Shown one piece after another: positions 24,243 to 33,883 of a DNA stretch of 64,000 nucleotides. Where the stretch lies: the NCBI RefSeq assembly GCF_000013985.1, contig NC_008048.1, positions 1,426,001 through 1,490,000 on the forward strand, given 5' to 3'. The DNA comes from Sphingopyxis alaskensis RB2256. Lineage in GTDB: Bacteria > Pseudomonadota > Alphaproteobacteria > Sphingomonadales > Sphingomonadaceae. Position 1 is the first letter of the stretch; each line of letters opens with the position of its first letter. A program made the position numbers and the translations under genes. The notes under the pieces were generated by a model that had not been told where the DNA came from, made no database searches, and saw nothing but the letters and a program-made list of their open reading frames with translations.

Positions 24243-25538
24243 TCAGACGGCCGGGCGCCGCGCGTAATAGCCGAAGGCGGCGATCACGGCATAGCACAGC
24301 GCGGGGAGCAGCAGCGCGGTTGCGAGGCTGCCGGTCATGTCGGCGATCGCCCCGGTGGCGAGCGGAACGACCGCACCGCCGAAAATCGCGACATTGATGA
24401 TCCCCGACCCGTCGGCTGCGCGAGGGCCCAGCTTCTCCGAAGCGAGGCTGAAGATCGTCGGGAACATGATCGCGTTCATCAGGCCGATCGCGAGCAGGCT
24501 GTAGCCCGCGGCGATGCCGGTCGTGTTGGTCGAAATCAGGATCAGTGTGATCGCGCCGATCGCGACGCAGGCAAGCAGCCGGCCAGGGCTGACGAAGCGC
24601 ATCAGATAGGACCCGATAAACCGGCCGACCATCGCCCCGCCCCAGTAAAGCCCGATCAGCTTGCCCGCGGCCTGCTCCTCCAGCGCCATCACGCCGGGCT
24701 GCATCAGATAATTGACGACGAGCGAGCCGATCGACACCTCGGCGCCGACATAGAGGAAGATGCAGAGCGCGCCGAAGCCGAAGCGCGGACGCTTGAGCAA
24801 ATCCAAGCCCGCGAGGCCCGCGCTCGCCTCATGCTTCTCGCCTTGCAGCCGGTTTCGGAACAGCCAAACCGCGCCCGCGACGACCGCGAGCGCGGCGGCG
24901 ATGCCCAGATAGCCGTGGACGATCGCCTGGCTTTCGGCGGTGCGATAGGCATCGAGTTCGGCACCCGACAATTGATCGGCGCTGACCGTCGCGAGGCTGC
25001 CGAGGATCAGTATCGACCCGACGATCGGAAAAATGGTCGTTCCCAGCGAATTGAACGCCTGCGCAAAGGTCAGGCGGCTATGCGCCGTTTCAGGCTTGCC
25101 GAGCAGCGAGATGAGCGGGTTGGCGACGACCTGGACGATCACGACGCCGCTCGCGAGTACGAAGAGCGCAAGCAGGAACAGGCCGTACACCGCCTGCTGC
25201 GACGCGGGGATGAAGAGCAGGCAGCCGGCGAGCATCGTCAAGAGCCCTGCCACGGCGCCGCGCATATAGCCGATCTTCTTGACCAGCTTTGCCCCCGGAA
25301 TGCCGATCACCAGATAGGCGGTGAAGAAGCAGAACTGGATCAGCATCGCCTGGGTGTAGTTGAGCGTGAACAATTCCTTCAGCTTCGGGATCAGCACATC
25401 GTTGAGCGACGTGATGCCCCCGAAGATGAAGAACAGACCCATCACAAACAGCCGCAGTTCGGGCGCATCGACGTGCGCGCCCTCCGCTTCAATCGCGACC
25501 GGGTCGGTGCTCGAAGAAATATCCGGCGCCAAAGCCAT
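24243..25538 (-). CDS. FHS-family sugar MFS transporter (fucose/glucose/galactose permease type)
   Basis: 431 residues with about 12 membrane helices. The FHS signature FFIFGGITSLNDVLIPKLK in helix 1 and the conserved Asn and Glu residues of FucP-like symporters are visible (VVANPLIS, FAQAFNSLGT). It likely takes up a hexose with protons. The start is ATG 25538 because GGGGGA lies five bases before it; an ATG at 25550 is also open. No sugar-metabolism gene is adjacent, so the substrate is unknown. Confidence 0.85.
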   Translation of the reverse strand: MALAPDISSSTDPVAIEAEGAHVDAPELRLFVMGLFFIFGGITSLNDVLIPKLKELFTLNYTQAMLIQFCFFTAYLVIGIPGAKLVKKIGYMRGAVAGLLTMLAGCLLFIPASQQAVYGLFLLALFVLASGVVIVQVVANPLISLLGKPETAHSRLTFAQAFNSLGTTIFPIVGSILILGSLATVSADQLSGAELDAYRTAESQAIVHGYLGIAAALAVVAGAVWLFRNRLQGEKHEASAGLAGLDLLKRPRFGFGALCIFLYVGAEVSIGSLVVNYLMQPGVMALEEQAAGKLIGLYWGGAMVGRFIGSYLMRFVSPGRLLACVAIGAITLILISTNTTGIAAGYSLLAIGLMNAIMFPTIFSLASEKLGPRAADGSGIINVAIFGGAVVPLATGAIADMTGSLATALLLPALCYAVIAAFGYYARRPAV

Positions 25539-25700
25539 ACCATCCCCCATTTATTTGTCCGGGCCGTGCCCTGTTGGGGGTTTGTCATATTGGCGGCGAC
25601 GAGCAAGCGCAATTGACGCTTCCCGCCGCGACATTCGTATGCACAGGATCAGGCGGCCGTCCGGCGAACGACGACGCCTGACCCAGGGACGCAGGCATCG

Positions 25701-26069
25701 TTACAGCATCGGATAGGCGAGCCCGTAATAGCCATAGATGCTGCGGCCGTAGGAATCGGTATATTCGGGCACCTGATCGCGCGCATAGCGCGGCGCGCCG
25801 GTCAGGCGGTCCTTCGCAATATCGACGACATAGCCGCCCACGTCGGTGTCATAAGTCAGCATGTCCCACGGAATCGGATAATGATCGCTGCCGATCCCGA
25901 ACAGGCCGCCGAACTCCATCACGGCATATTCGCATTGGCCCGATTTCTTGTCGATCATCACATTGGCGATCGAACCGAGTTTTTCCTTCCGGGGATTGTA
26001 CACGGCGGTCCCTTCGACCTTGTCCGACGAGATCAGCCGATGCGTTTCGCGTTCAAGGGTGTCACCCAT
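25701..26069 (-). CDS. PRC-barrel domain protein
   Basis: 122 residues. The PRC-barrel core runs from LISSDKVEGTAVYNPRKEKLG through EYAVMEFGG and YPIPWDMLTY, followed by a Tyr-rich tail (SYGRSIYGYYG). Proteins of this type bind RNA, photosynthetic complexes or other partners; small stand-alone versions in alphaproteobacteria are often stress-linked and have no fixed role. Isolated gene. Confidence 0.82.
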   Translation of the reverse strand: MGDTLERETHRLISSDKVEGTAVYNPRKEKLGSIANVMIDKKSGQCEYAVMEFGGLFGIGSDHYPIPWDMLTYDTDVGGYVVDIAKDRLTGAPRYARDQVPEYTDSYGRSIYGYYGLAYPML

Positions 26070-26211
26070 GATTGCCTCTCCTTATGCTGGCGAAGGCAGG
26101 GCGCCGACCGGAGGATCCGGCCGCGCCGCCCTCTTTCCAAGCAACGGGGGAGGTGCGCCGGAGTTGCCCCTTTCATTAGAAAAATGGCGGACGGTGCGAA
26201 AGTCGCGTCGG

Positions 26212-27102
26212 TCAGCGGCTCCAGCGCGCGAAGATCGCGGTCGGCAGCAGCAGCCCGCGCGCTTCCTCGCGCACCGCCAGCTCGCCGCATTCGACCCGGC
26301 CCGGCAGGTCGGCGAACAGCTGGGCAAGCAGCTCCCCGATCGCGAGCGCCGACATGCGCACGGCATAGACGGTGAGGAACAGCGCGCGGCTGTCGGCATC
26401 GAGCAACTGGCGGCAATCGGCGAGCAGCGGCGCCAGCCCTTCCTCGATCTGCCAGCGTTCATTGTTCGGGCCGCGCCCGAACTTGGGGGGATCGAGCAGG
26501 ATCGCATCGTAGCGCCGCCCGCGCCGCACCTCGCGCGCGGTGAACTTGCCCGCATCGTCGACGAGCCAGCGCACCGGCTTGTCGGCCATGCCGGCAAGCG
26601 CCGCATTGTCGCGCGCCTGCGCCACCGACTTTTTCGACGCATCGACATGGGTGACCGATGCCCCCGCCGCGGCGAGCGCCTGACTGCCGACGCCGGTGTA
26701 GCCGAAAAGGTTGAGGAAGGCGGGGTCGGGCCTGTCCGCGATGCGTTCGCGCAGCCAGTCCCACACGGGCGCCATGTCGGGAAAGAAACCCAGATGGCGG
26801 AATGGCGTGCAGGACGCGGTGAAGCGCGCCTCACGCCACGCCAGCGGCCAGCCCTCGGCGGGCACGGGTTTGTGAAAATACCAGCGGCCGCCGCCGTCCT
26901 CGTCCGATGCGGGCACAAACTCACCATCGGCCGCCGCCCATTCGCTTTCCGGCAATGCCGGTGCCCACATCGCCTGCGGCTCCGGGCGGATGAAGCGGTA
27001 GCGGCCATAGCGTTCGAGCTTGCGGCCGCCCCCGCTGTCGACCAGCCCATAGTCGTCCCACGCCGCGCCGACGAGCGTGACGAGGGGCAACAGATCAGCC
27101 AC
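26212..27102 (-). CDS. Class I SAM-dependent methyltransferase (RlmI/RlmK-like)
   Basis: 296 residues. The SAM motif FLNLFGYTGVGSQALAAAG, the acidic HVDASKK after the second strand and the catalytic-type DPPKFGRG motif place it with the rRNA cytosine/guanine methyltransferases. The PUA domain of RlmI is absent; instead there is an N-terminal GGGRKLERYGRYRFIRPEP segment. It probably methylates rRNA; the target base is not known. I chose GTG 27102, overlapping the thrC stop by 8 bp; ATG 27141 lies deeper inside thrC. Confidence 0.8.
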   Translation of the reverse strand: MADLLPLVTLVGAAWDDYGLVDSGGGRKLERYGRYRFIRPEPQAMWAPALPESEWAAADGEFVPASDEDGGGRWYFHKPVPAEGWPLAWREARFTASCTPFRHLGFFPDMAPVWDWLRERIADRPDPAFLNLFGYTGVGSQALAAAGASVTHVDASKKSVAQARDNAALAGMADKPVRWLVDDAGKFTAREVRRGRRYDAILLDPPKFGRGPNNERWQIEEGLAPLLADCRQLLDADSRALFLTVYAVRMSALAIGELLAQLFADLPGRVECGELAVREEARGLLLPTAIFARWSR

Positions 27103-28492
27103 GCGCGGCTTCCGCGAGGATGAAGGCCTTGACGACATCATAGTCGCCGGGAAGCTTCGTATAGCGTTCCTCGCGCTCGAACAGATTGCCCAGCCGCGCG
27201 GGCAGTGGTGGGCGTACCCCGGTCGCGCGCTCGACCGCCTCGCGGAACTTGGCCGGATGCGCCGTCGCGAGCGTGACGACCGGAATCTCGGCGTCGATCT
27301 CCAGCGCGCGCGCCGCGGCGAGGCCCACCGCGCTGTGCGGGTCGATGATCTGTCCGCCGCGTTCCCGCGCCCAGCGCAGCGCGAGCGCCATCGCGTCGCC
27401 GTCGATGCGCGCGCTCGAAAACAGGTCGCGCGCGCCGGCCAGCATGTCGGCGGGGATGGTCATCGCGCGCTTCGCCTCGAACTCGGCCATCATCCCCGCA
27501 ATGGCCGCGCCGTCGCGGCCCGCGAGATCGAAGAGCAGCCGTTCGAAATTGCTGCTGACCTGAATGTCCATGCTGGGGGTCGCGGTGGGCGTCACCGTCC
27601 CCGCGCTGTAATCGCCGCTGGTCAGCGCGCGGTGGAGGATGTCGTTGACGTTCGTGGCGACGACGAGCCTTGCGATCGGCAAGCCCATCTGCGCCGCGAC
27701 ATAGCCCGCGAACACATCGCCGAAATTGCCCGTCGGTACGCTGAACGCCACCGGGCGGTCGGGTCCGCCGAGGCGGACGGCGGCATAGAAATAATAGACG
27801 ATCTGCGCCATCAGCCGCGCCCAGTTGATGCTGTTCACCGCCGACAGATTGACCTGGCCCCGCGCCGCTTCGTCGCCGAACAGCCGCTTCACCATCGCCT
27901 GCGCATCGTCGAAGCTGCCGTCGATCGCGATATTGTGGACGTTGGGCGCGAGCACCGTCGTCATCTGGCGCCGCTGCACGTCGCTGACGCGGCCCTCCGG
28001 ATGCAGCATGAATATCTGGATATGTTCACGCCCCGCCACGGCCTCGATCGCCGCCGATCCAGTGTCGCCGGAGGTCGCGCCGACGATCGTGATGTCGGTG
28101 CCGCCGCCACTCAGGAACGTCTCGAACAATTCGCCGAGCAATTGCAGCGCGACGTCCTTGAACGCCAGCGTCGGCCCATGGAAGAGTTCGAGCAGCCAGT
28201 GGCGATGATCGAGCTGGACCAGCGGCGTCACCGCATCGTGGCTGAACCGGCCATAGGCGGCCCGGCACAGCGCGCGCAGTTCGTCCTCGGTCAAAACGCT
28301 TTCGACGAAGGGCCGCATGATGCGAACCGCGGTTTCGACATAATCGAGGCCTGCGAGCGCGCGGATTTCATCTGCTGACATCCGCGGCCATTTGGTCGGC
28401 ACATAGAGCCCGCCGTCGCTGGCAAGGCCCGCGAGCGTGGCGGCACGAAAGTCGAGGGTCGGCGCTGAGCCGCGGGTGCTGATATAGTCCAT
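27095..28492 (-). CDS. thrC: Threonine synthase
   Basis: A 465-residue PLP enzyme that converts O-phosphohomoserine to threonine. PLP-binding Lys112 sits in FHGPTLAFKDVALQ, the glycine-rich phosphate loop is GATSGDTGSAA, and SAVNSINWARL and VPTGNFGDVFAGY are family blocks. It begins 28 bp after the SURF1 gene, at the tail of the cytochrome oxidase operon, an arrangement seen in other sphingomonads. Confidence 0.96.
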   Translation of the reverse strand: MDYISTRGSAPTLDFRAATLAGLASDGGLYVPTKWPRMSADEIRALAGLDYVETAVRIMRPFVESVLTEDELRALCRAAYGRFSHDAVTPLVQLDHRHWLLELFHGPTLAFKDVALQLLGELFETFLSGGGTDITIVGATSGDTGSAAIEAVAGREHIQIFMLHPEGRVSDVQRRQMTTVLAPNVHNIAIDGSFDDAQAMVKRLFGDEAARGQVNLSAVNSINWARLMAQIVYYFYAAVRLGGPDRPVAFSVPTGNFGDVFAGYVAAQMGLPIARLVVATNVNDILHRALTSGDYSAGTVTPTATPSMDIQVSSNFERLLFDLAGRDGAAIAGMMAEFEAKRAMTIPADMLAGARDLFSSARIDGDAMALALRWARERGGQIIDPHSAVGLAAARALEIDAEIPVVTLATAHPAKFREAVERATGVRPPLPARLGNLFEREERYTKLPGDYDVVKAFILAEAARG

Positions 28493-28519
28493 GACGCAGA
28501 TGCGCCTAGCGGCGACGGC

Positions 28520-29179
28520 TTACGGTCGCAAGCGGCGACGCACGGCGAGGATATAGATGACCAGTGCTGCGGCGGCAAAGAGGAACCATTGCACCGCATA
28601 GGCGAGATGATTGTTCGGCGTGTCGTCGGCCGACGGCACCGCGCTCGGCCGTAGCCCCGCCACCGGCGTGTCGGCGACCAGCATCGCGCGCGCCGGGGAC
28701 GCCTTGCCCATCGCCCGCGCGATCATGCCCGGCTGTTCGGGACCGGGAACAATCGTCCCCTGCACAATTCCGCCGGTCCATTTGGGCGGCGCGAAGCCGT
28801 CACCGATGCCGACATCGACCAGCACGCCCGGCCCTTCGGCGCCGGTGCGGCAGTCGGCGATCATGCGAAAACCCTTGCCCCCGTTGCGGTCGGTGCCGCT
28901 GCGCGGATCCCAGCGCACGGGTTCGAGGCAGACGACGCTGCTCTTGCGATAGAGCATCGCATCGGGCACCGGCGGCAGTTCGGGATAGGAGACAAGCGAC
29001 GACATCGCCATATTGCGTTCGTACAGCGCGATCAGTGCTTCCTTGTCGGCCTTGCGCTGGAGTTGCCAGACGCCGAGGCCGATCATCACCGCCACCGCGA
29101 TGAGGACCAGCAGGGTCGGGCCCAGCGGCCAGCGCGGCCGCGGCGTGTCCGAAACACCGCCTTCGGCGCGATCAGTCAT
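28520..29179 (-). CDS. SURF1-family cytochrome oxidase assembly protein
   Basis: 219 residues with two membrane helices at the ends (LGPTLLVLIAVAVMIGLGVWQLQRK and VQWFLFAAAALVIYILAVRRR). The GLGVWQLQRKADKEALI start and NNHLAYAVQWFLFA end are the SURF1 signature. It assists heme a insertion into subunit I. ATG 29179 overlaps the DUF983 gene by 8 bp. Confidence 0.92.
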   Translation of the reverse strand: MTDRAEGGVSDTPRPRWPLGPTLLVLIAVAVMIGLGVWQLQRKADKEALIALYERNMAMSSLVSYPELPPVPDAMLYRKSSVVCLEPVRWDPRSGTDRNGGKGFRMIADCRTGAEGPGVLVDVGIGDGFAPPKWTGGIVQGTIVPGPEQPGMIARAMGKASPARAMLVADTPVAGLRPSAVPSADDTPNNHLAYAVQWFLFAAAALVIYILAVRRRLRP

Positions 29180-29567
29180 GCGGACCGTCCAGCTTGCGCC
29201 CCTCGGCCGCCTGCCGCTGATGCTCGATCGCGAGCAGCGCGGCCTTGCCGACGCGCAGGCCATAGACGACCGCGGCGGCGGTCAGCGGTACCCACAGCAG
29301 AATATGCACCCAAAAGGGCGGACGCGCGACGGCATCGAGCGTCAGCGCCGCGACGATCAGCAGTGCGCCGATGATGAGCGTCAGGAAAGCCGCGGGGCCA
29401 TCACCGACATTATAGGTCGAATAATCGAGCGCGCACACGCGGCAGTGCGAAGCGAACTTGACCGGCCCGTCGAACAGCGTCTGCGCGCCGCAGCGCGGGC
29501 AGAGGCCAAAAAGGGCAGCGCGCGCGACCGGCGGCTGCCCCTTTTGATCTGGCTTTTGGCCGGGCAA
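29172..29567 (-). CDS. DUF983 zinc-ribbon membrane protein
   Basis: About 131 residues. A CPRCG...CRVC pair forms a likely zinc ribbon, followed by two hydrophobic helices (AAFLTLIIGALLIVAALTL; WVHILLWVPLTAAAVVYGL). The family sits in cytochrome oxidase operons between coxC and SURF1 in alphaproteobacteria, as here, and may help assembly. I favour TTG 29567, one base after the coxC stop; ATG 29609 would overlap coxC by 41 bp. Confidence 0.82.
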   Translation of the reverse strand: MPGQKPDQKGQPPVARAALFGLCPRCGAQTLFDGPVKFASHCRVCALDYSTYNVGDGPAAFLTLIIGALLIVAALTLDAVARPPFWVHILLWVPLTAAAVVYGLRVGKAALLAIEHQRQAAEGRKLDGPHD

Positions 29568-29568
29568 T

Positions 29569-30444
29569 TTAGTGCGCAGCGACCGGCGCGCCCCAGCCGC
29601 CCCAGACATAGACGATGATGAAGAGGAACAGCCACACGACGTCGACGAAGTGCCAGTACCACGCCGCCGCCTCGAAGCCGAAATGCTGTTGCGGGGTGAA
29701 ATGGCCCTTATAGGCGCGCACGAGGCAGACGATCAGGAAGATTGTGCCGACCAGAACGTGGAAGCCGTGGAAGCCGGTAGCCATAAAAAAGGCCGAGCTG
29801 TAATTGCTGCCACCGAAACCCCAGGGCGCGTGGGCATATTCATATGCCTGGATCGCCGAGAAAACGACGCCGAGGATGATCGTCGCCCACAGCCCCTTTT
29901 TCAGACCTTCGCGGTCGCCGTGGATCAGCGCGTGGTGCGCCCAGGTGATCGTCGTGCCCGAGCAGAGCAGGATCAGCGTGTTGAGCAGCGGCAGCGAGAA
30001 GGGATCGATGACTTCGATGCCCTTGGGCGGCCACATGGCGATGGCGTCGGCGCCCTCCTGCCCGAACAGCGAGGTGACCGCACCGTCGGCATATTCGATC
30101 GGCACCGGAAACAGCGAAAAGTCGAACCAGGCCCAGAACCAGCCGACGAAGAACATCACCTCCGACGCGATGAACAGGATCATGCCATAGCGCAGGTGGA
30201 GCTGGACGACCGGCGTATGGTCGCCGGCATGGGCTTCGTTGATGACGTCGGCCCACCACTGGAAAAAGGTCGCGATAACGCCGGCCAAACCCAGCCCGAG
30301 CACCCATTTGCCGACGCCGCCGAAATAATCGTCGTGCATGAACATCACGAGCCCGAAAAACATCGTCAGCGCCGCAAACGAACCGATGAGCGGCCAGACG
30401 CTGGGGTTTACCAGGTGATAGTCATGATGTTTGGCACCGGCCAT
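29569..30444 (-). CDS. coxC: Cytochrome c oxidase subunit III
   Basis: A 291-residue integral membrane protein with seven helices and the subunit III landmarks: HDYHLVNPSVWP at the start, FFVGWFWAWFDFSLFP with the conserved acidic/aromatic helix, STTITWAHHALI-like segment and FHGFHVLVGTIFL. It stabilises subunit I and its proton uptake. Fifth in the operon after coxBA. Confidence 0.97.
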   Translation of the reverse strand: MAGAKHHDYHLVNPSVWPLIGSFAALTMFFGLVMFMHDDYFGGVGKWVLGLGLAGVIATFFQWWADVINEAHAGDHTPVVQLHLRYGMILFIASEVMFFVGWFWAWFDFSLFPVPIEYADGAVTSLFGQEGADAIAMWPPKGIEVIDPFSLPLLNTLILLCSGTTITWAHHALIHGDREGLKKGLWATIILGVVFSAIQAYEYAHAPWGFGGSNYSSAFFMATGFHGFHVLVGTIFLIVCLVRAYKGHFTPQQHFGFEAAAWYWHFVDVVWLFLFIIVYVWGGWGAPVAAH

Positions 30445-30523
30445 GTCACAATTCCCGTTTTTGCTGCCCCAGCATCGCGATTCCCCACCGCCTGCCGGTC
30501 CTCGTTAGACTCTCGGAGCGGCC

Positions 30524-31084
30524 TTAGCTCGCCTTTTTGCCCTCGTCTACAGGGTGGAAGGTATAGCTGAGCGTGATTTCCTGAACGTCGCGCGCGTCGG
30601 GGTCGTCGACGATCGCGGGGTCGACGAAGAAGAGCACCGGCATCCGCACCTGTTGCCCCGGTTCCAGCCGCTGTTCGGTGAAACAGAAGCACTGGATCTT
30701 GGTGAAATATTTACCCGCCTGCGTCGGCGTGACGTTGAAGCTGGCAGTGCCGACGACCGGCGCGGCCGAATTATTTTCGGCGATGAAGATCGCCATGTCG
30801 CGCGCGCCGATGCTGACCGTGTCGGTCGGATGCTCGGGATAGAATGTCCATGGCAGCCTGGGCGAGACATTGGCGTCGAAACGCACCGATATCGTCTGGC
30901 TGAGGATTTCGGGCTCGGCTGCGGCAGCGGCGGCGTCGTAACGCTGCGTCGTACCGCCGAACCCCGTCACGCGGCAGAAAAGATCGTAGAGCGGCACCGC
31001 CGCGAAGCCGAGACCCGTCATGGCGAGCGCAAGGATGCCGGCAAGGCCGGCGGTTCTGGCTTTGGGCGACAGGCTCTGGATCAT
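30524..31084 (-). CDS. ctaG: Cytochrome oxidase copper chaperone CtaG/Cox11
   Basis: 186 residues: one N-terminal membrane helix (AGLAGILALAMTGLGFAAVPLY) with the YDLFCRVTGFGGTTQ signature, then a periplasmic immunoglobulin-like domain with the copper-binding IQCFCFTEQ. It delivers copper to CuB of subunit I. ATG 31084 overlaps the small membrane gene stop as ATGA, so the longer frame from 31414 is rejected. Confidence 0.95.
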   Translation of the reverse strand: MIQSLSPKARTAGLAGILALAMTGLGFAAVPLYDLFCRVTGFGGTTQRYDAAAAAAEPEILSQTISVRFDANVSPRLPWTFYPEHPTDTVSIGARDMAIFIAENNSAAPVVGTASFNVTPTQAGKYFTKIQCFCFTEQRLEPGQQVRMPVLFFVDPAIVDDPDARDVQEITLSYTFHPVDEGKKAS

Positions 31085-31230
31085 GCGAAAATCTGCATCT
31101 TTGCGATGGTGATGAAGAAGAACAGGACCGCGAGCGCACCGAGCATCCACGCCATCATATTCGCGCGGCTGCGCTGGCGGCGCCGATATTCGGCCTCGTC
31201 GAAGGGCGGCTGGTCGGGTTCGTTCGTCAT
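31081..31230 (-). CDS. Small single-span membrane protein of the cox operon (CoxF-like)
   Basis: 49 residues: a charged N-terminus ([19 protein letters not shown]), then one membrane helix ([21 protein letters not shown]). Both ends are coupled by ATGA overlaps (31227-31230 and 31081-31084). Alphaproteobacterial cox operons commonly hold a short protein here, sometimes called CoxF; its function is not settled. Too short for a firm family call. Confidence 0.78.
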
Positions 31231-32138
31231 AGCGGCCACCAATGATCGGCCACCACCGCGCCGAACAGGATGAAAAGATAGGCGATCGAGAAAGCGAAAA
31301 GCCGCTTTTCGGGCTGCATCCTGTCGTCCTCGGCCGTCGTTCGGATGCCGACCTGCACCGACAACAGGACAAAGATTGCCGAGAGCAAAATCGCCGTCCA
31401 GCCATAAAGCGCACCGGTATAGCCCAGCGGCCAGGGCGCGATCGCAGCCGCGGCCATAATCAGCGCATAAAAAAGGATCTGGCGCCGCGTCGATTTTTCG
31501 CCCGCGACGACGGGCATCATCGGAATGCCGGCGGCGGCATAATCCGAGCGGACGAACAGCGCGAGCGCCCAGAAATGCGGCGGCGTCCACAGGAAGATGA
31601 GCAGAAAGAGCAGCACCGGCAGCGGCGCGATCGATCCTGTTGCCGCGACCCAGCCGATCAGCGGCGGAAAGGCCCCCGCTGCGCCGCCGATGACGATATT
31701 CTGCGGCGTCCGGGGCTTCAGCCACATCGTGTAGATGACGACGTAAAAGAGGATCGAGCCCGCAAGCAGCACGGTCGCCTGCCAGTTCGACGCGAAGAGC
31801 ATCAGGAACAGCGAAAAGGCAGCGAGCCCGATCCCGAACTGCAACGCCGTCTGCGGATCGAGCCGTCCGGCGGGCAGCGGGCGGCCTGCGGTGCGCTTCA
31901 TCCTGGCGTCGAGCCCCGCCTCATACCATTGGTTGAGCGCGCCCGACGCCCCTGCCCCCAGCGCGATCGCGAGGATCGACGAAAAACCCAGCACCGGATG
32001 CACGTCACCCGGCGCCGCGAGCAGGCCGCACAGCGCGGTGAACACCACCAGCGACATGACGCGCGGCTTGGTCAGCGCGAGCAGGTCGCGCCAGTCGGCG
32101 GGGAGCGTCATCGCATCATGGGTCAGGCTTTGCGCCAT
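31227..32138 (-). CDS. ctaB: Protoheme IX farnesyltransferase (heme O synthase)
   Basis: 303 residues of the UbiA prenyltransferase superfamily with about nine helices. The first Asp-rich motif appears as [21 protein letters not shown], and the second region as [18 protein letters not shown]. It farnesylates heme b to heme o on the way to heme a. ATG 32138 was chosen over ATG 32153 because GGAG lies five bases upstream. Confidence 0.95.
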
Positions 32139-32197
32139 AATCACTCCGGCCATCAGGGCTGCGCCCCCTGCCGGAAGTCAGCAGAGGGCGCGGCCTG

Positions 32198-33868
32198 TCA
32201 GGCGATACGCGGCAGTTCGTTGAACTGGTGGAACGGCGGCGGGCTCGACAGCGTCCATTCGAGCGTCGTTGCGCCTTCGCCCCACGGATTGTCCGCCGCC
32301 TTCTTCCCCGCGACCAGCGACCAGAGAATGTTCGCGAAGAAGATCAGCACGCCCACGCCCATGATGACATAGCCCCAGGACGAGATGAGGTGCCAGAAGG
32401 CATAGGCGTCGGGATAGTCGGGGTAACGGCGCGGCATTCCCTGCTGACCCAGGAAGTGCTGGGGGAAGAAGAGCACGTTCACGCCGATGAAGAAGATCCA
32501 GAAGTGCAGCTGGCCCAGCGCCTCGTTGTACATCCGGCCCGACATCTTCGGGAACCAGTAATAGAAACCGGCGAAGAGCGAGAAGACCGCGCCGAGCGAA
32601 AGCACATAGTGGAAGTGCGCGACGACATAATAGGTGTCGTGAAGCGCGGTATCGACGCCGCCATTGGCGAGAACCACGCCGGTCACGCCGCCGACGGTGA
32701 ACATGAAGATGAAGCCCAGCGACCAGACCATCGGGGTCTTGAAGCTCATCGACCCGCCCCACATCGTCGCGATCCAACTGAATATCTTGATGCCGGTCGG
32801 GACCGCGATCACCATCGTCGCCGCGGTGAAATACATCTTCAGGTTCACGCTCATGCCGACGGTGAACATGTGGTGCGCCCACACGATGAAGCCGACGACA
32901 CCGATCGCCACCATGGCATAGGCCATGCCGAGATAGCCGAACACCGGCTTGCGGCTGAAGGTCGAGATGACCTGGCTGACGATGCCGAAGCCCGGCAGGA
33001 TCATGATATAGACTTCGGGGTGGCCGAAGAACCAGAAGAGATGCTGGTAAAGCACGGGATCGCCGCCGCCCGCCGCATCATAGAAGGTGGTGCCGAAATT
33101 GCGGTCGGTGAGCAGCATCGTGATCGCCGCGGCAAGCACCGGAAGCGCGAGCAGCAGCAGGAAGGCGGTGACGAGCACCGACCATACGAACAGCGGCATC
33201 TTGTGCAGCGTCATGCCCGGCGCGCGCATGTTGAAGATGGTCGTGATGAAGTTGATCGCGCCGAGGATCGACGCCGCGCCCGCAAGGTGAAGCGAGAAGA
33301 TCGCCATGTCGACCGCGGGCCCGGCCGAACCACTGGTCGACAGCGGCGCATAGACCGTCCAGCCGGTGCCGGCGCCAAGGCCGCTGCCGCCGGGCACGAA
33401 CATCGATCCGACGAGCATGACGAACGCCACGAAGGTCAGCCAGAAGGAGACATTGTTCATGCGCGGGAAGGCCATGTCGGGCGCGCCGATCATCAGCGGC
33501 ACGAACCAGTTGCCGAAGCCGCCGATCATCGCGGGCATGACCATGAAGAAGACCATGATCAGCCCGTGCGCGGTGATCATCACGTTCCAGAAATGCTTGC
33601 CCGCAACCTCGTCGCCCGCGCCGCCGAGCATTTCGGCCCAGCCGCCCAGATATTGCACGCCCGGTTCGGCGAGTTCGAGGCGCATCATGCCCGACAGCAC
33701 GCCGCCCACGATCCCCGCGACGATCGCGAAGATCAGGTAGAGCGTGCCGATGTCCTTGTGGTTCGTCGACATGAACCAGCGGACGAAAAAGCCCGGAGTG
33801 TCGTGATCATGGTCGTGCGCGTGATCGGCATGGCCGTGCGCGGGTGCAGTCGCTGCGATATCGGTCAT
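32198..33868 (-). CDS. coxA: Cytochrome c oxidase subunit I
   Basis: 556 residues with twelve helices. The heme-copper core is intact: [20 protein letters not shown], the [17 protein letters not shown] loop with the CuB His and the cross-linked Tyr, HHMFTVGM, and [13 protein letters not shown]. It reduces oxygen to water and pumps protons. A His-rich N-terminus ([13 protein letters not shown]) precedes helix 1 and may be a copper-binding tail. Confidence 0.98.
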   Translation of the reverse strand: MTDIAATAPAHGHADHAHDHDHDTPGFFVRWFMSTNHKDIGTLYLIFAIVAGIVGGVLSGMMRLELAEPGVQYLGGWAEMLGGAGDEVAGKHFWNVMITAHGLIMVFFMVMPAMIGGFGNWFVPLMIGAPDMAFPRMNNVSFWLTFVAFVMLVGSMFVPGGSGLGAGTGWTVYAPLSTSGSAGPAVDMAIFSLHLAGAASILGAINFITTIFNMRAPGMTLHKMPLFVWSVLVTAFLLLLALPVLAAAITMLLTDRNFGTTFYDAAGGGDPVLYQHLFWFFGHPEVYIMILPGFGIVSQVISTFSRKPVFGYLGMAYAMVAIGVVGFIVWAHHMFTVGMSVNLKMYFTAATMVIAVPTGIKIFSWIATMWGGSMSFKTPMVWSLGFIFMFTVGGVTGVVLANGGVDTALHDTYYVVAHFHYVLSLGAVFSLFAGFYYWFPKMSGRMYNEALGQLHFWIFFIGVNVLFFPQHFLGQQGMPRRYPDYPDAYAFWHLISSWGYVIMGVGVLIFFANILWSLVAGKKAADNPWGEGATTLEWTLSSPPPFHQFNELPRIA

Positions 33869-33883
33869 CTGTCGGACCCCTTG